From: Isoperla grammatica | Lineage: Eukaryota > Arthropoda > Insecta > Plecoptera > Perlodidae | Length of the DNA: 64,000 bases | NCBI GenBank assembly: GCA_945910005.1 | Contig: OX246744.1 | Span: 40,620,906-40,684,905, forward strand | Reading direction: 5' to 3' | In this document: piece after piece, positions 24,561 through 35,268 of the stretch | Layout of the letters: every line of letters begins with the position of its first letter | Numbering within the stretch: the stretch's first letter is position 1 | Program-made: the position numbers and the translations under genes | Notes under the pieces: model-generated | Database searches by the model: none | The model's input: the letters and a program-made list of their open reading frames with translations, nothing else | Told to the model about the DNA's origin: nothing

Positions 24561-24830
24561 GCAGAATCCAGCTGTTCAAAAATCACATTGAAAGTAATCA
24601 ACATCACGTACTGCAAAGCGAGGTATTCTAGATTTTACACACTCCGCATATATCGTGATAAGGGTGGGTGTGAGTAGGTTCTTGATGAGTGATAAGATCA
24701 CAAGAGAAACGGTCGTATGCGCAAGAATGACTTTATTATTTTATGTTCAATGACGTTTTACAATTACATTTTGTTGTTTTATAGACGTACTTACAACTAG
24801 GTCTAGTGACGACGGAGGTCATTAGGAGGA
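24561..24830. other. unassigned AT-rich DNA
   Basis: No recognisable gene or repeat. Confidence 0.4.
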
Positions 24831-24834
24831 ATTT

Positions 24835-25144
24835 GATTATTTGGGCTTAACGTCTCATATTTTTGCAACGAGGCTAATCGAGACAATGAGTGGGTGATAT
24901 ATGAAGATGAAATAGGGGGCTGTTTGGAGGAAAGGGGCAAAAAGGAGGGCGGGGTGGAAAGGGGAAAGGGGAGGAAAGGGGATTGGGGTGTGGACTGTGG
25001 ACTGCACTTCGTCTGACTTCTCCTCCTCGACCAGTCCGGCTAGGGTGGCCGTACCAGAAGCATACGCTTCCGCCGGCATAGCTCTCGGGATCAACAAAGC
25101 ACGCAAACCTGCCCACCACGATAAGGGGGCAGTCCCTGGGCAGG
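24835..25144 (-). mobile_element. near-complete SINE copy with ribozyme-like head
   Basis: Intact from the tail to the 5' end ctgggcagg. Here the strand between P2 and P3 reads CCCC (plus strand gataagggggcagtcc). The P2 3' strand region carries a small duplication (gtgtggactgtggactgc). Confidence 0.8.
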
Positions 25145-25181
25145 GATAGCATATTGTAATTCGAGTTAAATAAATCACAGT

Positions 25182-26585
25182 ATTACTGCAGTGCAAGGCG
25201 GTGGTTTAGTATTACTGCAGTGCAAGGCGGTGGTTTAGTATTACTGCAGTGCAAGGCGGTGGTTTAGTATTACTGCAGTGCAAGGCGGTGGTTTAGTGTT
25301 ACTGCAGTGCAAAGTGATGATTTAGTATTACTTCAGTGCAAAGTGATGATTTAGTATTACTTCAGTGCAAAGTGATGGTTTAGTATTACTGCAGTGCAAA
25401 GTGATGATTTAGTATTACTGCAGTGCAAAGTGATGGTTTAGTATAACTGCAGTGCAAGGCGGTGGTTTAGTGTTACTGCAGTGCAAAGTGATGATTTAGT
25501 ATTACTGCAGTGCAAAGTGATGGTTTAGTATTACTGCAGTGCAAGGCGGTGGTTTAGTGTTACTGCAGTGCAAGGCGGGGGTTTAGTATAACTGCAGTGC
25601 AAAGTGATGATTTAGTATTACTGCAGTGCAAAGTGATGGTTTAGTATTACTGCAGTGCAAGGCGGTGGTTTAGTGTTACTGCAGTGCAAGGCGGTGGTTT
25701 AGTGTTACTGCAGTGCAAAGTGATGATTTAGTATTACTGCAGTGCAAAGTGATGGTTTAGTATTACTGCAGTGCAAGGCGGTGGTTTAGTGTTACTGCAG
25801 TGCAAGGCGGTGGTTTAGTGTTACTGCAGTGCAAGGCGGTGGTTTAGTGTTACTGCAGTGCAAAGTGATGATTTAGTATTACTGCAGTGCAAAGTGATGG
25901 TTTAGTATTACTGCAGTGCAAGGCGGTGGTTTAGTGTTACTGCAGTGCAAGGCGGGGGTTTAGTATTACTGCAGTGCAAGGCGGTGGTTTAGTATTACTG
26001 CAGTGCAAGGCGGTGGTTTAGTGTTACTGCAGTGCAAGGCGGGGGTTTAGTATTACTGCAGTGCAAAGTGATGATTTAGTATTACTGCAGTGCAAAGTGA
26101 TGGTTTAGTATTACTGCAGTGCAAGGCGGTGGTTTAGTGTTACTGCAGTGCAAGGCGGTGGTTTAGTGTTACTGCAGTGCAAAGCGGGGGTTTAGTATTA
26201 CTGCAGTGCAAGGCGGGGGTTTAGTATTACTGCAGTGCAAGGCGGTGGTTTAGTGTTACTGCAGTGCAAGGCGGGGGTTTAGTATTACTGCAGTGCAAGG
26301 CGGTGGTTTAGTATTACTGCAGTGCAAGGCGGTGGTTTAGTGTTACTGCAGTGCAAGGCGGGGGTTTAGTATTACTGCAGTGCAAAGTGATGATTTAGTA
26401 TTACTGCAGTGCAAAGTGATGGTTTAGTATTACTGCAGTGCAAGGCGGTGGTTTAGTGTTACTGCAGTGCAAAGTGATGATTCAGTATTACTGCAGTGCA
26501 AAGTGATGGTTTAGTATTACTGCAGTGCAAAGTGATGGTTTAGTATTACTGCAGTGCAAAGTGATGATTTAGTATTACTGCAGTG
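25182..26585. repeat. 29-bp minisatellite, 48 units
   Basis: Unit ATTACTGCAGTGCAA followed by (ggcggtggt or agtgatgat/ggt)TTAGT, 29 bp. The array stays in exact register: 48 complete units from 25,182 to 26,573, then 12 bases of a 49th before a SINE. Two main unit types, GGCGGTGG and AGTGATG(A/G), alternate in recurring blocks. Each unit has a PstI site (CTGCAG). The array continues at 27,604 on the far side of an inserted SINE pair. It is not a CRISPR array: there are no unique spacers and the host is eukaryotic. Confidence 0.95.
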
Positions 26586-27605
26586 ATTTGATTATTTGGG
26601 CTTAACGTCTCATATTTTTGCAGCGAGGCTAATCGAGACAATGAGTGGGTGATATATGAAGATGAATTAGGGGGCTGTTTGGAGGAAAGGGGCCAATATG
26701 AGGGCGGGGTGGAAAGGGGAAGGTGGAGCAAAGGGGCTTGGGCTGTGGACTGCACTTCGTCTGACTTCTCCTCCTCGACCAGTCCGGCTAGGGTGGCCCA
26801 ACCAAAAGCATACGCTTCCGCCGGCTTAGCTCTCGGATTGATTGATTGATTGATGGGGCTTAACGTCTCATATTTATGCAACGATGGCTAATCGAGATGA
26901 TGAGCGGGTGATAATGAAGATGAGAAAGATGATAATGAAGAATAAAGCCACATCCGAATCAGATCCATTGTACGTCGCGTGAGTCGTCATACGGGAGTCC
27001 AGCAAGGGAGGGTAGGGCCAAGTGGGAGGAGAAATATTCAATGGGACAGTGGGGGGGAAAGGGGATTGGGGTGTGGACTGCACTTCGTCTGACTTCTCCT
27101 CCTCGACCAGTCCGGCTTGGGTGGCCCTACCAGAAGCATACGCTTCCGCTGGCATAGCTCTCGGGATCAACAAAGCACGCAAACCTGCCCACCACGATAA
27201 GGTAGCAGTCCTTGGGCAAGGTCCACTTGATCTCCGCCTAGCGGAGGCTCGTCGAACTCCCAAGTTAGGTCGTCGCAAGGGAACCAAAATCGCCATGTTG
27301 TATCCCACTAAAAAAACTGTTATAATAATTAAATATCCATTGTAGATCATGTAACACTATACTTAAAACACGTAAAAGAGACATTTTGATAGATAACAAT
27401 GATTCAAGATTATAAAATATGATGATTGTTTCCTTTTTAGGAGGTAATTCTATTTGACAGATCACTTCATTTGTTTTCTTACACGTTTCTCCCATTTGAT
27501 TAACATGTGATTTTTAACATTGTGGAACGGACTGCGATGACCTAACTTGGGAGTTCGACGAGCCTCCGCTAGGCGGAGATCAAGTGGACCTTGTCCTTGG
27601 GCAGG
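26586..27605 (-). mobile_element. SINE pair inserted in the 29-bp array
   Basis: 26,586-26,836 is a variant A copy cut in its head. It is followed by a (gatt)n run and a variant B copy whose head runs to 27,605, interrupted by a MITE (27,218-27,592). tactgcagtg occurs on both sides of the pair, fitting one integration into the array, although the array itself repeats that word. Confidence 0.75.
27218..27592. mobile_element. MITE with ~58-bp inverted ends and 10-bp TSD
   Basis: Ends AAGGTCCACTTGATC ... GATCAAGTGGACCTT; the inverted repeats extend about 58 bp to tcgtcgca / tgcgatga and include the self-complementary ctccgcctagcggag. It is flanked by an exact direct repeat GTCCTTGGGC (27,208-27,217 and 27,593-27,602). 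TSDs of 9-11 bp are typical of Mutator-like elements, so a MULE-type MITE is the best guess. The ~260-bp centre is AT-rich and I see no transposase. It sits in the P1/P2 strand of a SINE head. Smaller relatives may be at 48,327 and near 53,190. Confidence 0.75.
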
Positions 27606-28005
27606 TACTGCAGTGCAAGGCGGTGGTTTAGTGTTACTGCAGTGCAAAGTGATGATTTAGTATTACTGCAGTGCAAAGTGATGGTTTAGTATTACTGCAG
27701 TGCAAAGTGATGGTTTAGTATTACTGCAGTGCAAAGTGATGGTTTAGTATTACTGCAGTGCAAAGTGATGGTTTAGTATTACTGCAGTGCAAAGTGATGA
27801 TTTAGTATTACTGCAGTGCAAAGTGATGGTTTAGTATTACTGCAGTGCAAAGTGATGGTTTAGTATTACTGCAGTGCAAAGTGATGGTTTAGTATTACTG
27901 CAGTGCAAAGTGATGGTTTAGTATTACTACAGTGCAAGGCGGTGAATTATAGTATAACTACAGTGAAAGGTGGTGGTTTAGTATAACTGCAGTAAAAAGT
28001 GGTAA
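27604..28005. repeat. 29-bp minisatellite, second block
   Basis: Twelve units in register from 27,604, mostly of the AGTGATGG type, then two or three decayed ones (ctacagtgaaagg, ctgcagtaaaaag). It is the continuation of the block at 25,182. Confidence 0.9.
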
Positions 28006-28138
28006 AGCAGTGATAATACTGTGCTAGGACAGTAGATAGCTAGAAAATAGCAAATAGTTGACACTTAGAGTATTGGTAGCTGTATTGATTGATACAGCAA
28101 GACGACGCGTACGTATTCCATATACTTTCCTTTATACA

Positions 28139-28421
28139 TTGATTATTTGGGCTTAACGTCTCATATTTTTGCAACGAGGCTAATCGAGACAATGAGTGGG
28201 TGATATATGAAGATGAAATAGGGGGCTATTTGGAGGAAAGGGGCAAGTAGGAGGGCGGGGGTGGAAAGGGGAAGGTGGAGGAAAGGGGATTGGGGTGTGG
28301 ACTGCACTTCGTCTGACTTCTCCTCCTCGACCAGTCCGGCTAGGGTGGCCCTACCAGAAGCATACGCTTCCGCCGGCATAGCTCTAGGCCCACCGCGATA
28401 AGGTAGCAGTCCATGGGCAGG
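28139..28421 (-). mobile_element. SINE copy with 13-bp TSD
   Basis: Flanked by TTTCCTTTATACA at 28,126-28,138 and 28,422-28,434, which fixes both ends: 3' end at ttgattattt and 5' end at the C of CCTGCCC (minus strand). The head has an internal deletion removing the P1 3' strand, so this copy could not fold as a ribozyme. Confidence 0.9.
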
Positions 28422-28454
28422 TTTCCTTTATACACCCAGGGTTCGCGATCATGA

Positions 28455-28695
28455 TGTTTGGGCCTTACGTCTCACATTTTTGCAACGTGGCTAATCGAGA
28501 CAAGAAGTGATGAACACGAGGGGGTGGGGGGTGTTAAGTGGTAAAGGATGTGAACTCCATAAGGACTGCAAGTAGGAGGAAAAATTGATATGGGATAGTC
28601 CTGGTGGGGGGGTGGGGGGGGGGGGGGTGAGTTAAAAAAAGTGAGCACCTCATTGCGTCGTCACCTCGTACGACTTGCATGGTCACCCCGGGCCC
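28455..28695 (-). mobile_element. divergent SINE subfamily copy
   Basis: The tail is recognisable (tttgggccttacgtctcac, cgtggctaatcgagacaag) but the body differs and ends cgtacgacttgcatgg. Confidence 0.5.
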
Positions 28696-28788
28696 AAACG
28701 GAGTGTCGCAAATACAATAACTAAATCGTTATCTTCCCTACTCGCTCTATATTAGGGTAAAAAGCACTTCTAGTTTTCATCTACTAAC

Positions 28789-28893
28789 CTTTTCACAAAA
28801 GATATTCCTGATGAGAGTCATCTTCTCTCCACAGTGGTAGCATGGAATTTCTTTGCAGTCTACCTCGGCGTCTGAAAACCACCACTGGTTATC
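28789..28893 (-). CDS. CxxC-containing exon (partial gene)
   Basis: Minus strand: acceptor taacatgaccag, 105 nt = exactly 35 codons, phase 0 at both ends, donor GAAAAG|GTTAGT. The peptide starts DNQWWFSDAEVDCKEIPC and ends GEKMTLIRNIFCEK, with CYHC as a possible half zinc site. I cannot name the family. It lies 5' of the RING exon (23.1-23.3 kb) on the same strand, but that exon needs a one-base carry-in from the previous exon while this one ends in phase 0. They are therefore not directly spliced together unless another exon intervenes. Clean splice sites on both sides argue for a real exon. Confidence 0.5.
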
Positions 28894-29358
28894 CTGGTCA
28901 TGTTAGAATGCAACTTAAATTATACCAGAGATGGGGTGTGTATATTTGTAAACATTCCACATCCGAGATTTAAGAGGAACACATTAAAAAAACACATGAT
29001 CGCAATTACGCCGGGAGTTTTGATTACTATGCGACGGTCATTTAAACACCACGTGGTTAATGCAACGGTTAAGATTTTCGGAAGCATTTGAATTTATTGG
29101 GTTTAAGGGCGCTTCAACCAGTTAGGTCATTTTGCGCCACCAAGATGGTGTTTTGCAAGCTAAGTAATTAAGTTCCTAGGAAAGTATTAAATTTGAATTT
29201 ATTGGGTTTAAGGGCGCTTCAACCAGTTAGGTCATTTTGCGCCACCAAGATGGTGTTTTGCAAGCTTAGTAATCAAGTAACTATGAACGTAGTAATAATT
29301 TTTTAATTTTTATGAATTGAATTTATATTGTATGTTTATGATTGGTTATTATGTATTA

Positions 29359-32300
29359 TTAAAATTGTTGGAAAAACTGTGTGCGGACAAGAAATTTTAA
29401 AAGTTTATCACAATTCTCGTATGACAAAAGTTCGTCATACAACGGGGAAAGCTTTAATTGTGTTTTCAACACATCATGTTTGGTACATTCTGACAATATG
29501 TGACGTACAGTCAGAGTGACGTCACAAGTGTCACATTTAGGGACAACCTTTTCTCTAGTGAGGAGATAGCCATGAGTCAAACGAGTGTGGCCAATGCGAG
29601 CCCGTGCCAACACAACCTCTTCCCGGCGAGAAAGACGAGAAGATGGAGGCCGCACTTTATTGATTAATTTAGGCATCACACTGTGCAACTTGTTCAGTTG
29701 CACTTGGTCCCAAGCAGCTTGTCGTTTATCTAAAATGACTTGTTTGAACGCACTCTTGACATCTGGAACAGGGACGATATCGAAGTCAACATGGCGATGT
29801 TGACAGGCTGCCTTTGCAGCCTGATCGGCCAATTCGTTTCCTTCGATTCCCACGTGTCCAGGTACCCAGCAAAATTCGATAGTATAATTCCTCGAATTGA
29901 GTTTTTCCAGATAAAACTGAATGTCTTGGACCAAGTGATGGACGGAATACATGATACAAATTGCTTGAAGTCCACTCATGCTATCCGAACAAATTAAAAA
30001 TTTACCCTTTGGAGAACGTGATATATATTTCAGAGCTTCGCGAATGGCGACCAACTCTGCGGTGAAAACTGAACACATGTCGTGTAACCTGAATTGTTCA
30101 GTTAAGGCGGAGCAATAAAAGCTACATCCTACCTTGTTGTCAATTTTGGAGCCATCTGTGAACACCAAGGTAAACCCACGGTGTTCATGGCAAATTTCCA
30201 GAAAGTGAATTTTGAATTTTAAATCCGAAGTAGAAAATTTATCAAAACGACAAAGATCAAATCTCATAACCGGTTGCGGTATAATCCAAGGTGGATTAGT
30301 ACCAAAAACCGAGTTGAAAAGATTTGGCATATCAAATTCTAAAAATGAAAATAAATGTAAAACACGCAAGCCCGTTGGTAATGTAGCCAATGGTTTACTA
30401 TCAAAATGTCTGACAAATCTGTCGTTAAAAAGAATCTGATGTGACGGATGATTTGGTATAGCTCTGATCTTCATAACGTACGCGCCCATCAAGTAGTTTC
30501 GTCGCTCTGCCAAAGAGGACTCTCCTGCTTCAGCATAGAGGCTTACGACGGGGCTTGTTCGAAATGCGCCTAGCGCAAGGCGAAGGCCACTATGATGGAC
30601 GGTATCGAGCAATTTAAGAGTCGTATCACGAGCGGAAGAGTATACAAAACAACCGTAATCCATTTTGGATTTAATCAACGCTCCATACACGCGTAGCAGA
30701 CAGGTGCGATCTGCACCCCATTTAGTGTTGCTCAGAACTTTTAAAATGTTGAGGGCTAACATGCAACGTTTTCTCAATTGGACAATATGATGATGCCAGT
30801 TGAGCTTCACGTCAAGCTCCATACCGAGAAGACGGACATGGGGCCTGAACTGAAGCTCAACATCGTTGAAGGTCAGTTTTGGATCATTATGAAGTCCTCG
30901 CGAAGACGACAAAAGCGAATGCACTGGGTCTTTTCGGGAGAGAATCTAGTTCCCCGAGCTCGAGCCCATTCACTGATATTATTTAAACCTTTTTGCACTT
31001 GTCGTTCTGCAATCGAGAGATTCACAGATCTGTAGAAAACCCCAAGGTCATCAACAAATAAACACGACATTAATGCTTTTGGTATGCATGCAATAACGCT
31101 ATTGATACCTATTGCAAACAAGGATACCGAGAGGACAGAACCCTGCGGCACACCCGTTTGCAAATCAAAGGGAGCGGATAGCACGTTGTTAACCCGCACT
31201 TTGAAATGCCTGTCTTTTAAGAAATTCTCGAGGAACTTGGGCATATGCCCTCGGAAGCCCCACGTGTGAAGTTGTTGCATTATGGCATAACGCCAAGTGG
31301 TGTCGTAAGCCTTTTCAATGTCAAAGAGAACACCTACGACGTGTTGTTTTGCCACGAATCCTTCCTGTATGTAAGTTTCCAAACGCACCAAGTGGTCGAT
31401 GGTACTGCGACGCTGACGAAAGCCACACTGGACGTTCGCCAACAATCCGCGTGTTTCAAGGACCCACATGAGACGTTTGTTTATCATCTTCTCAAATAAT
31501 TTACAAAAGCAACTAGTTAAAGAGATGGGTCGATACGATACCGGCATGGATTTGTCTTTACCAGGCTTAAGGAGCGGAATCAAAATGGCACTACGCCATT
31601 CATCAGGAAAAGTGTCAGACAACCATAAAAAATTAAAAAACAATAAAACAACCTCTAGCGACGAGTCCGTCAAGTGAACAAACATGTCGTTGTGCAGCCT
31701 GTCCCCACCCATAGACGTGGGTCGGAGACACTTTACGGCTGATCGGAGCTCCCACAATGTGAAGGCTCGATTATACGGTTCTGTGTTTTCCGAACGAAAA
31801 TTCAGTTTCGTCGACTCACACCGTTTTTTTCGATTGAGAAAATCCACATCGTACCGGGAATTACTACTGACAGAAGCAAAGTGAGTGCCTAGCACCGATG
31901 CCACATCCAATAGAGTGGTGACAAGCTGGCCATTATCCCGAATGGCGGGGATGGTATTCACTTGACGGCCCACTATCGCCTTGATCTTCTTCCATACAGT
32001 GGTGGAAGAAGTACAATGGTTGATCGTAGACACATAGTCTCTCCAGGAACGCCTTTTACTGTACTTGATAGTATGTCTGGCCTGAGCCCTTTTACGTCGA
32101 AGTATTTCTAAATTACATGCCGTCGGATGGATGTTAAAGCGTTTGAAAGCCGCTTTTTTGGCTTTTATTGCAACTTCGCATTGCTTGTTCCACCACGGGA
32201 CAGGATGTCGACGTGGCTTGCAGCTAGTCACGGGTATACTGGCAGATGCTGCGTCAAGCATACATCTGCTGACTTCACTGACAAGGACGTTGGGGTCACG

Positions 32301-33062
32301 AGAACAAGTAAAGTCCACCTTTAACAAGGCTTCCTCACTTAGTTCCTGGAACTTTCCCCAATCGGCCTGCGCCAATCGCCAACCCTGCCCCGGGTGGTAC
32401 GGTGAGACGTAAGTTAATAATGTAATTTGCATCGGAAAGTGGTCACTTCCGTGCAGATCATCCAATACATCGAGCTCAAGATCAAGCCACAGTAATGGCG
32501 TACACATAACAAGATCAATGGCAGAAAAATTACCAGAATGGGAGGTAAAATGGGTCATCTGGCCCGTGTTTAAAAGGGAAATGTCGTTGTGCTGTATGAA
32601 ATCCGTGACAATACACCCTCGTGGATCAGAAACCAATGAACCCCAGTCAACATGGTGAGCATTAAGATCACCTGCCAAGATCATAGGTCCCTGAAGTTGG
32701 TTGAAAACTGTCTCCAGATCGTGCCTAGAAACAGCGAATGAGGGTGGAATGTAAATACAACAAAAGGTGGTGGGATTTGGGATATACGCTGAGACAGCAA
32801 CGACCTGAAGTCGAGACGTAACGTTGATACTGGTGGCGTACACAGAGTCGTGCACCAAAATGGCAACACCACCCCGTGCACGATCACCCTCAGTAAAATC
32901 CTTTCTATATAACGAATAACCCTTAATTTTTGGTTGATCGCTAGGTTTGAAAAACGTTTCTTGCAAGAAAACAATAAGGGGATGTTTGTCACGGAGTAAC
33001 AGTTGGAGTTGTTCTCGGTTTGTATAGAAACCACGACAGTTCCATGAAATAAATTTTGCCAT
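29359..33062 (-). pseudogene. LINE ORF2: APE endonuclease, RT, RNase H (one frameshift)
   Basis: Starts MAKFISWNCRG at 33,062. The N-terminal endonuclease shows WN (residues 7-8), QET (34-36), GDLNAHH (about 131-137), SAIDLV and SDHFP. The reverse transcriptase shows VSYRPISLTS, FDIEKAYDTTW (box A), GVPQGSVLS (box B) and FVDD (about 669-672). A shift of frame between about 30,905 and 30,945, just after FSPEKTQC, separates this 729-codon part from the rest. The second part (about 520 codons) has RNase H motifs FTDGSK, TAELVAIREAL, ICSDSMSG and WVPGHVGIEGNELAD, then CDTCDVTLTVRHILSEC. The intact protein would be roughly 1,230 residues, normal for the group. It acts on LINE RNA at the genomic target. 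ORF1 lies about 50 bp upstream. Confidence 0.9.
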
Positions 33063-33114
33063 TATTTTGTGATTTATGCGAGTGTGGAGGGACAGTCTGC
33101 CATAAGATCAACTG

Positions 33115-34645
33115 TTAGGTTTTATGGAATTTATTGTTTTTAGTATGCTCCCGGAGGAGCATAAAAGGATTTTCATCCATCAACTCGTCTGTCACCAAGT
33201 CGTTGGTGACAGATGATGTTGATGGATGATCAACAGGGGTCGAAACCCTGTTGATTTTTATTGAATTTTTATTCTTAACGGTTTTTGAATTAATTGGGTT
33301 TAAGGGTGCTTTCAAGGGAGTTTGCTTTGTATGAATTTCTTGGGGTGCTCGAGTTGTTGTTGAGGACATGATGGAAGCCACCGGGGACACATCATCATCC
33401 ACCACCACTGACGGAACCAATGGAGGCGTTGGCTTCCTCAACAAGGAAATGAGCTCACTCAATTGCTGTGTGAGGTTTTGAATTTGTGTGGCTTGTTGTG
33501 CCACAGTAGCAGTTAAATTTTGCACAGACGCTTTTAAAGCTCTATTATCATTAAGCAGTTCAGTCTCTCGTTGAGAACATGGACTGCTCATGACTGCGGA
33601 TGAAAAAGTAAGTCCCGGTGTTACGGGGGTTGCCGTTCCTATCTGTCGTCTAGCTTCCGCTGGCGACATTTTCGAAATAACCGATAGTTCTATTATCGCC
33701 TGCTCTCGCTTCCACATTGGGCATTGACGAGAGCGAGCCGAGTGCTTTCCTTTGCAATTTACACAGCACATTTCCCCCACACATGGGGACTCGTGTGCTG
33801 GCAAACCACAGTCTGGACATACTTCGTTCTTATTACAACGAGACTGTGGATGGCCAAACAACTGGCACCGAAAACAGCGCATCGGATTTGGTATATACGG
33901 TCTTACTTTAAGATTGTAATAGGCAATTTTTATGTCTGCCGGTAGAGCAGGCAAGGCAAAGGATATAATCAAAGCTGGTGTGGGAGACAAAGCTCCATTT
34001 TTCCTACTCAAGATCCTTGTTGATATTGATATTTGGGCTTAACGTCTCATATTTTTGCAACGTGGCTAATCGAGACAATGAGTGGGTGATATATGAAGAT
34101 GAAATATGGGGCTGTTTGGAGGAAATGGGCAAGTAGGAGGGAGCGTGAGAATAGGGGAAAGTGGAGGAAAGGGGATTGGGGTGTGGACTGCACTTCGTCT
34201 GACTTCTCACTTCAACCACTTTATAGCTTACTAAAGCCTCTTTGATCTCCTCAACAGTTGAGTTTAAGAGATCAAAGCAAGAGACAACTCCTTTGCACAC
34301 GTTCAAAGAACGGTGCCCTTGAACAGTTATTGGGAGAGAACATAGACCTGTTTTCCCCAACAACTTTTTTGCTTGTTTATCAGTTGCACAATGGACCAGC
34401 AAAGTACCATCGCGCAACTTTTTCGTGGAGGAAACAACCCCCAATGCTTCTTCTAACGATTTTTGAATTAACAACGGATTAACGTTTGTAAATTTCTTCT
34501 TGTCATCGCTTGATTTCACAACTAAATACAGGGGAACTACATCCACACTGCTGTGGATGTTTTCCCCCTGTGCCTCATCATCAGATGACACCGCCTTTTT
34601 TCGTTTAATATTACTGCCTTTTGGTTTTTGGTTAGGATTATCCAT
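33115..34645 (-). pseudogene. LINE ORF1: gag-like nucleic-acid-binding protein, SINE-interrupted
   Basis: Chosen start is ATG at 34,645 (MDNPNQKPKG); an in-frame extension upstream to 34,735 is also open. The N-terminal part contains an RRM-like stretch (GTLLVHCATDKQAKKLL). After the inserted SINE (34,019-34,205) the frame resumes with PNPMRCFRCQLFGHPQSRC, then CPDCGLPAHESPC and CVNCKGKHSARSRQC: three zinc knuckles. A heptad-like stretch (about VQNLTATVAQQATQIQNLTQQL) follows and may be a coiled coil. Such proteins coat the LINE RNA. Without the insertion it would be about 450 residues. The SINE adds out-of-frame sequence, so no complete protein can be made. Confidence 0.85.
34019..34205 (-). 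mobile_element. SINE inserted in LINE ORF1, 5'-truncated
   Basis: 187 bp from the tail (atattgatatttgggc) to ctgactt of the head, flanked by CTT on both sides (AAG on the sense strand). The head is cut 3' of the ribozyme core. It shows the SINE was active after this LINE copy arrived. Confidence 0.85.
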
Positions 34646-35109
34646 AAGTGGTTTTTTCGATTCATCCCCTACGCTCCCCACCCACCATGGAGCCACAATT
34701 TGGGACGCGGAACTTCCAACGCCAGGGATACGCAAGCGATATAGCTGGAGCGCTAACCCAATATATGCAACGTGAGTTGATACTTGCCGATTGATACAAT
34801 AAGGGCTGAAACTGTACCACCCGTCTAGATGAAGCAGAGGCCAAAGCTGCGTGTTGGTCCATGCAACCCGCGGGAAGCACTTCCCTCAACAACCAGGATC
34901 CCCCTTTCCACCGACACGGGTCGCGCTGCACAGCAAACACAGCGGTGGGCGATTAGGGCACAAAGGGGGCCAGCATACATGGGGAAGAGAGGATGTAATA
35001 GAAAGATATGAAAATGGAATGGTGATATGTGAAAAGGAAAAAAATATGCTTGAGAGCCCCCTTTGTGTCCGCCAGTCACCTCGGAGAGGAACCCACATCG
35101 ACTGGATGC

Positions 35110-35255
35110 GGACTGCATTTCGTCTGACTTCTCCTCCTCGACCAGTCCGGCAAGGGTGACCCTACCAGAAGCATACGCTTCCGCCGGCATAGCTCTCGGG
35201 ATCATTAAAGCACACAAACCTGCCCACCACGATAAGGTAGCAGTCCCAGGGCAGG
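35110..35255 (-). ncRNA. HDV-like self-cleaving ribozyme at the LINE 5' end (predicted)
   Basis: Read on the minus strand from 35,255: CCTGCCC (P1), TG, GGACTGC (P2), T, ACC (P3), TTATCGT (L3), GGT (P3'), GGGCAGG (P1'). After about 100 nt comes CGAAAT and then GCAGTCC (P2'). All four helical strands are perfectly complementary, and the order P1-P2-P3-P3'-P1'-P2' is the HDV double pseudoknot. CGAA just before P2' matches the place and sequence of the strand holding the catalytic C in HDV ribozymes. P4 between P1' and the CGAA strand would be an enlarged domain (it contains the hairpin GAAGC/GCTTC) that I could not resolve by eye. Predicted cleavage is immediately 5' of P1, which is the element boundary set by the TSD. 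Known role in R2 and RTE-type LINEs: freeing the element RNA from upstream transcript. Confidence 0.65.
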
Positions 35256-35268
35256 AATTTCGGAAGCA

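Larger units (their letters stand above)
29087..35255 (-). mobile_element. full-length non-LTR retrotransposon (I-like), disabled
   Basis: Both ends are fixed by the direct repeat TTTCGGAAGCA at 29,076-29,086 and 35,258-35,268 (two extra A at the 5' side). Order 5' to 3' on the minus strand: HDV-like ribozyme head (35,110-35,255), about 460 nt of leader, ORF1 with three CCHC knuckles, ORF2 with APE endonuclease, reverse transcriptase, RNase H and a C-terminal cysteine motif, then a 3' UTR ending cgcccttaaacccaataaattcaaa. Three CCHC boxes in ORF1 with RNase H in ORF2 are typical of the I group. About 100 bp of the 3' end is present twice in tandem (29,087-29,190 and 29,190-29,290). The copy is dead: one frameshift in ORF2 and a SINE in ORF1. 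Confidence 0.9.

Noticed and set aside
25182..26585. CRISPR-like array of 29-bp repeats
   Set aside because: Units are contiguous with no unique spacers, and the surroundings are clearly eukaryotic.
28139..28421. Hammerhead ribozyme in the SINE head
   Set aside because: The CTGANGA and GAAA core boxes are absent in the needed order. The pairings fit the HDV topology instead.
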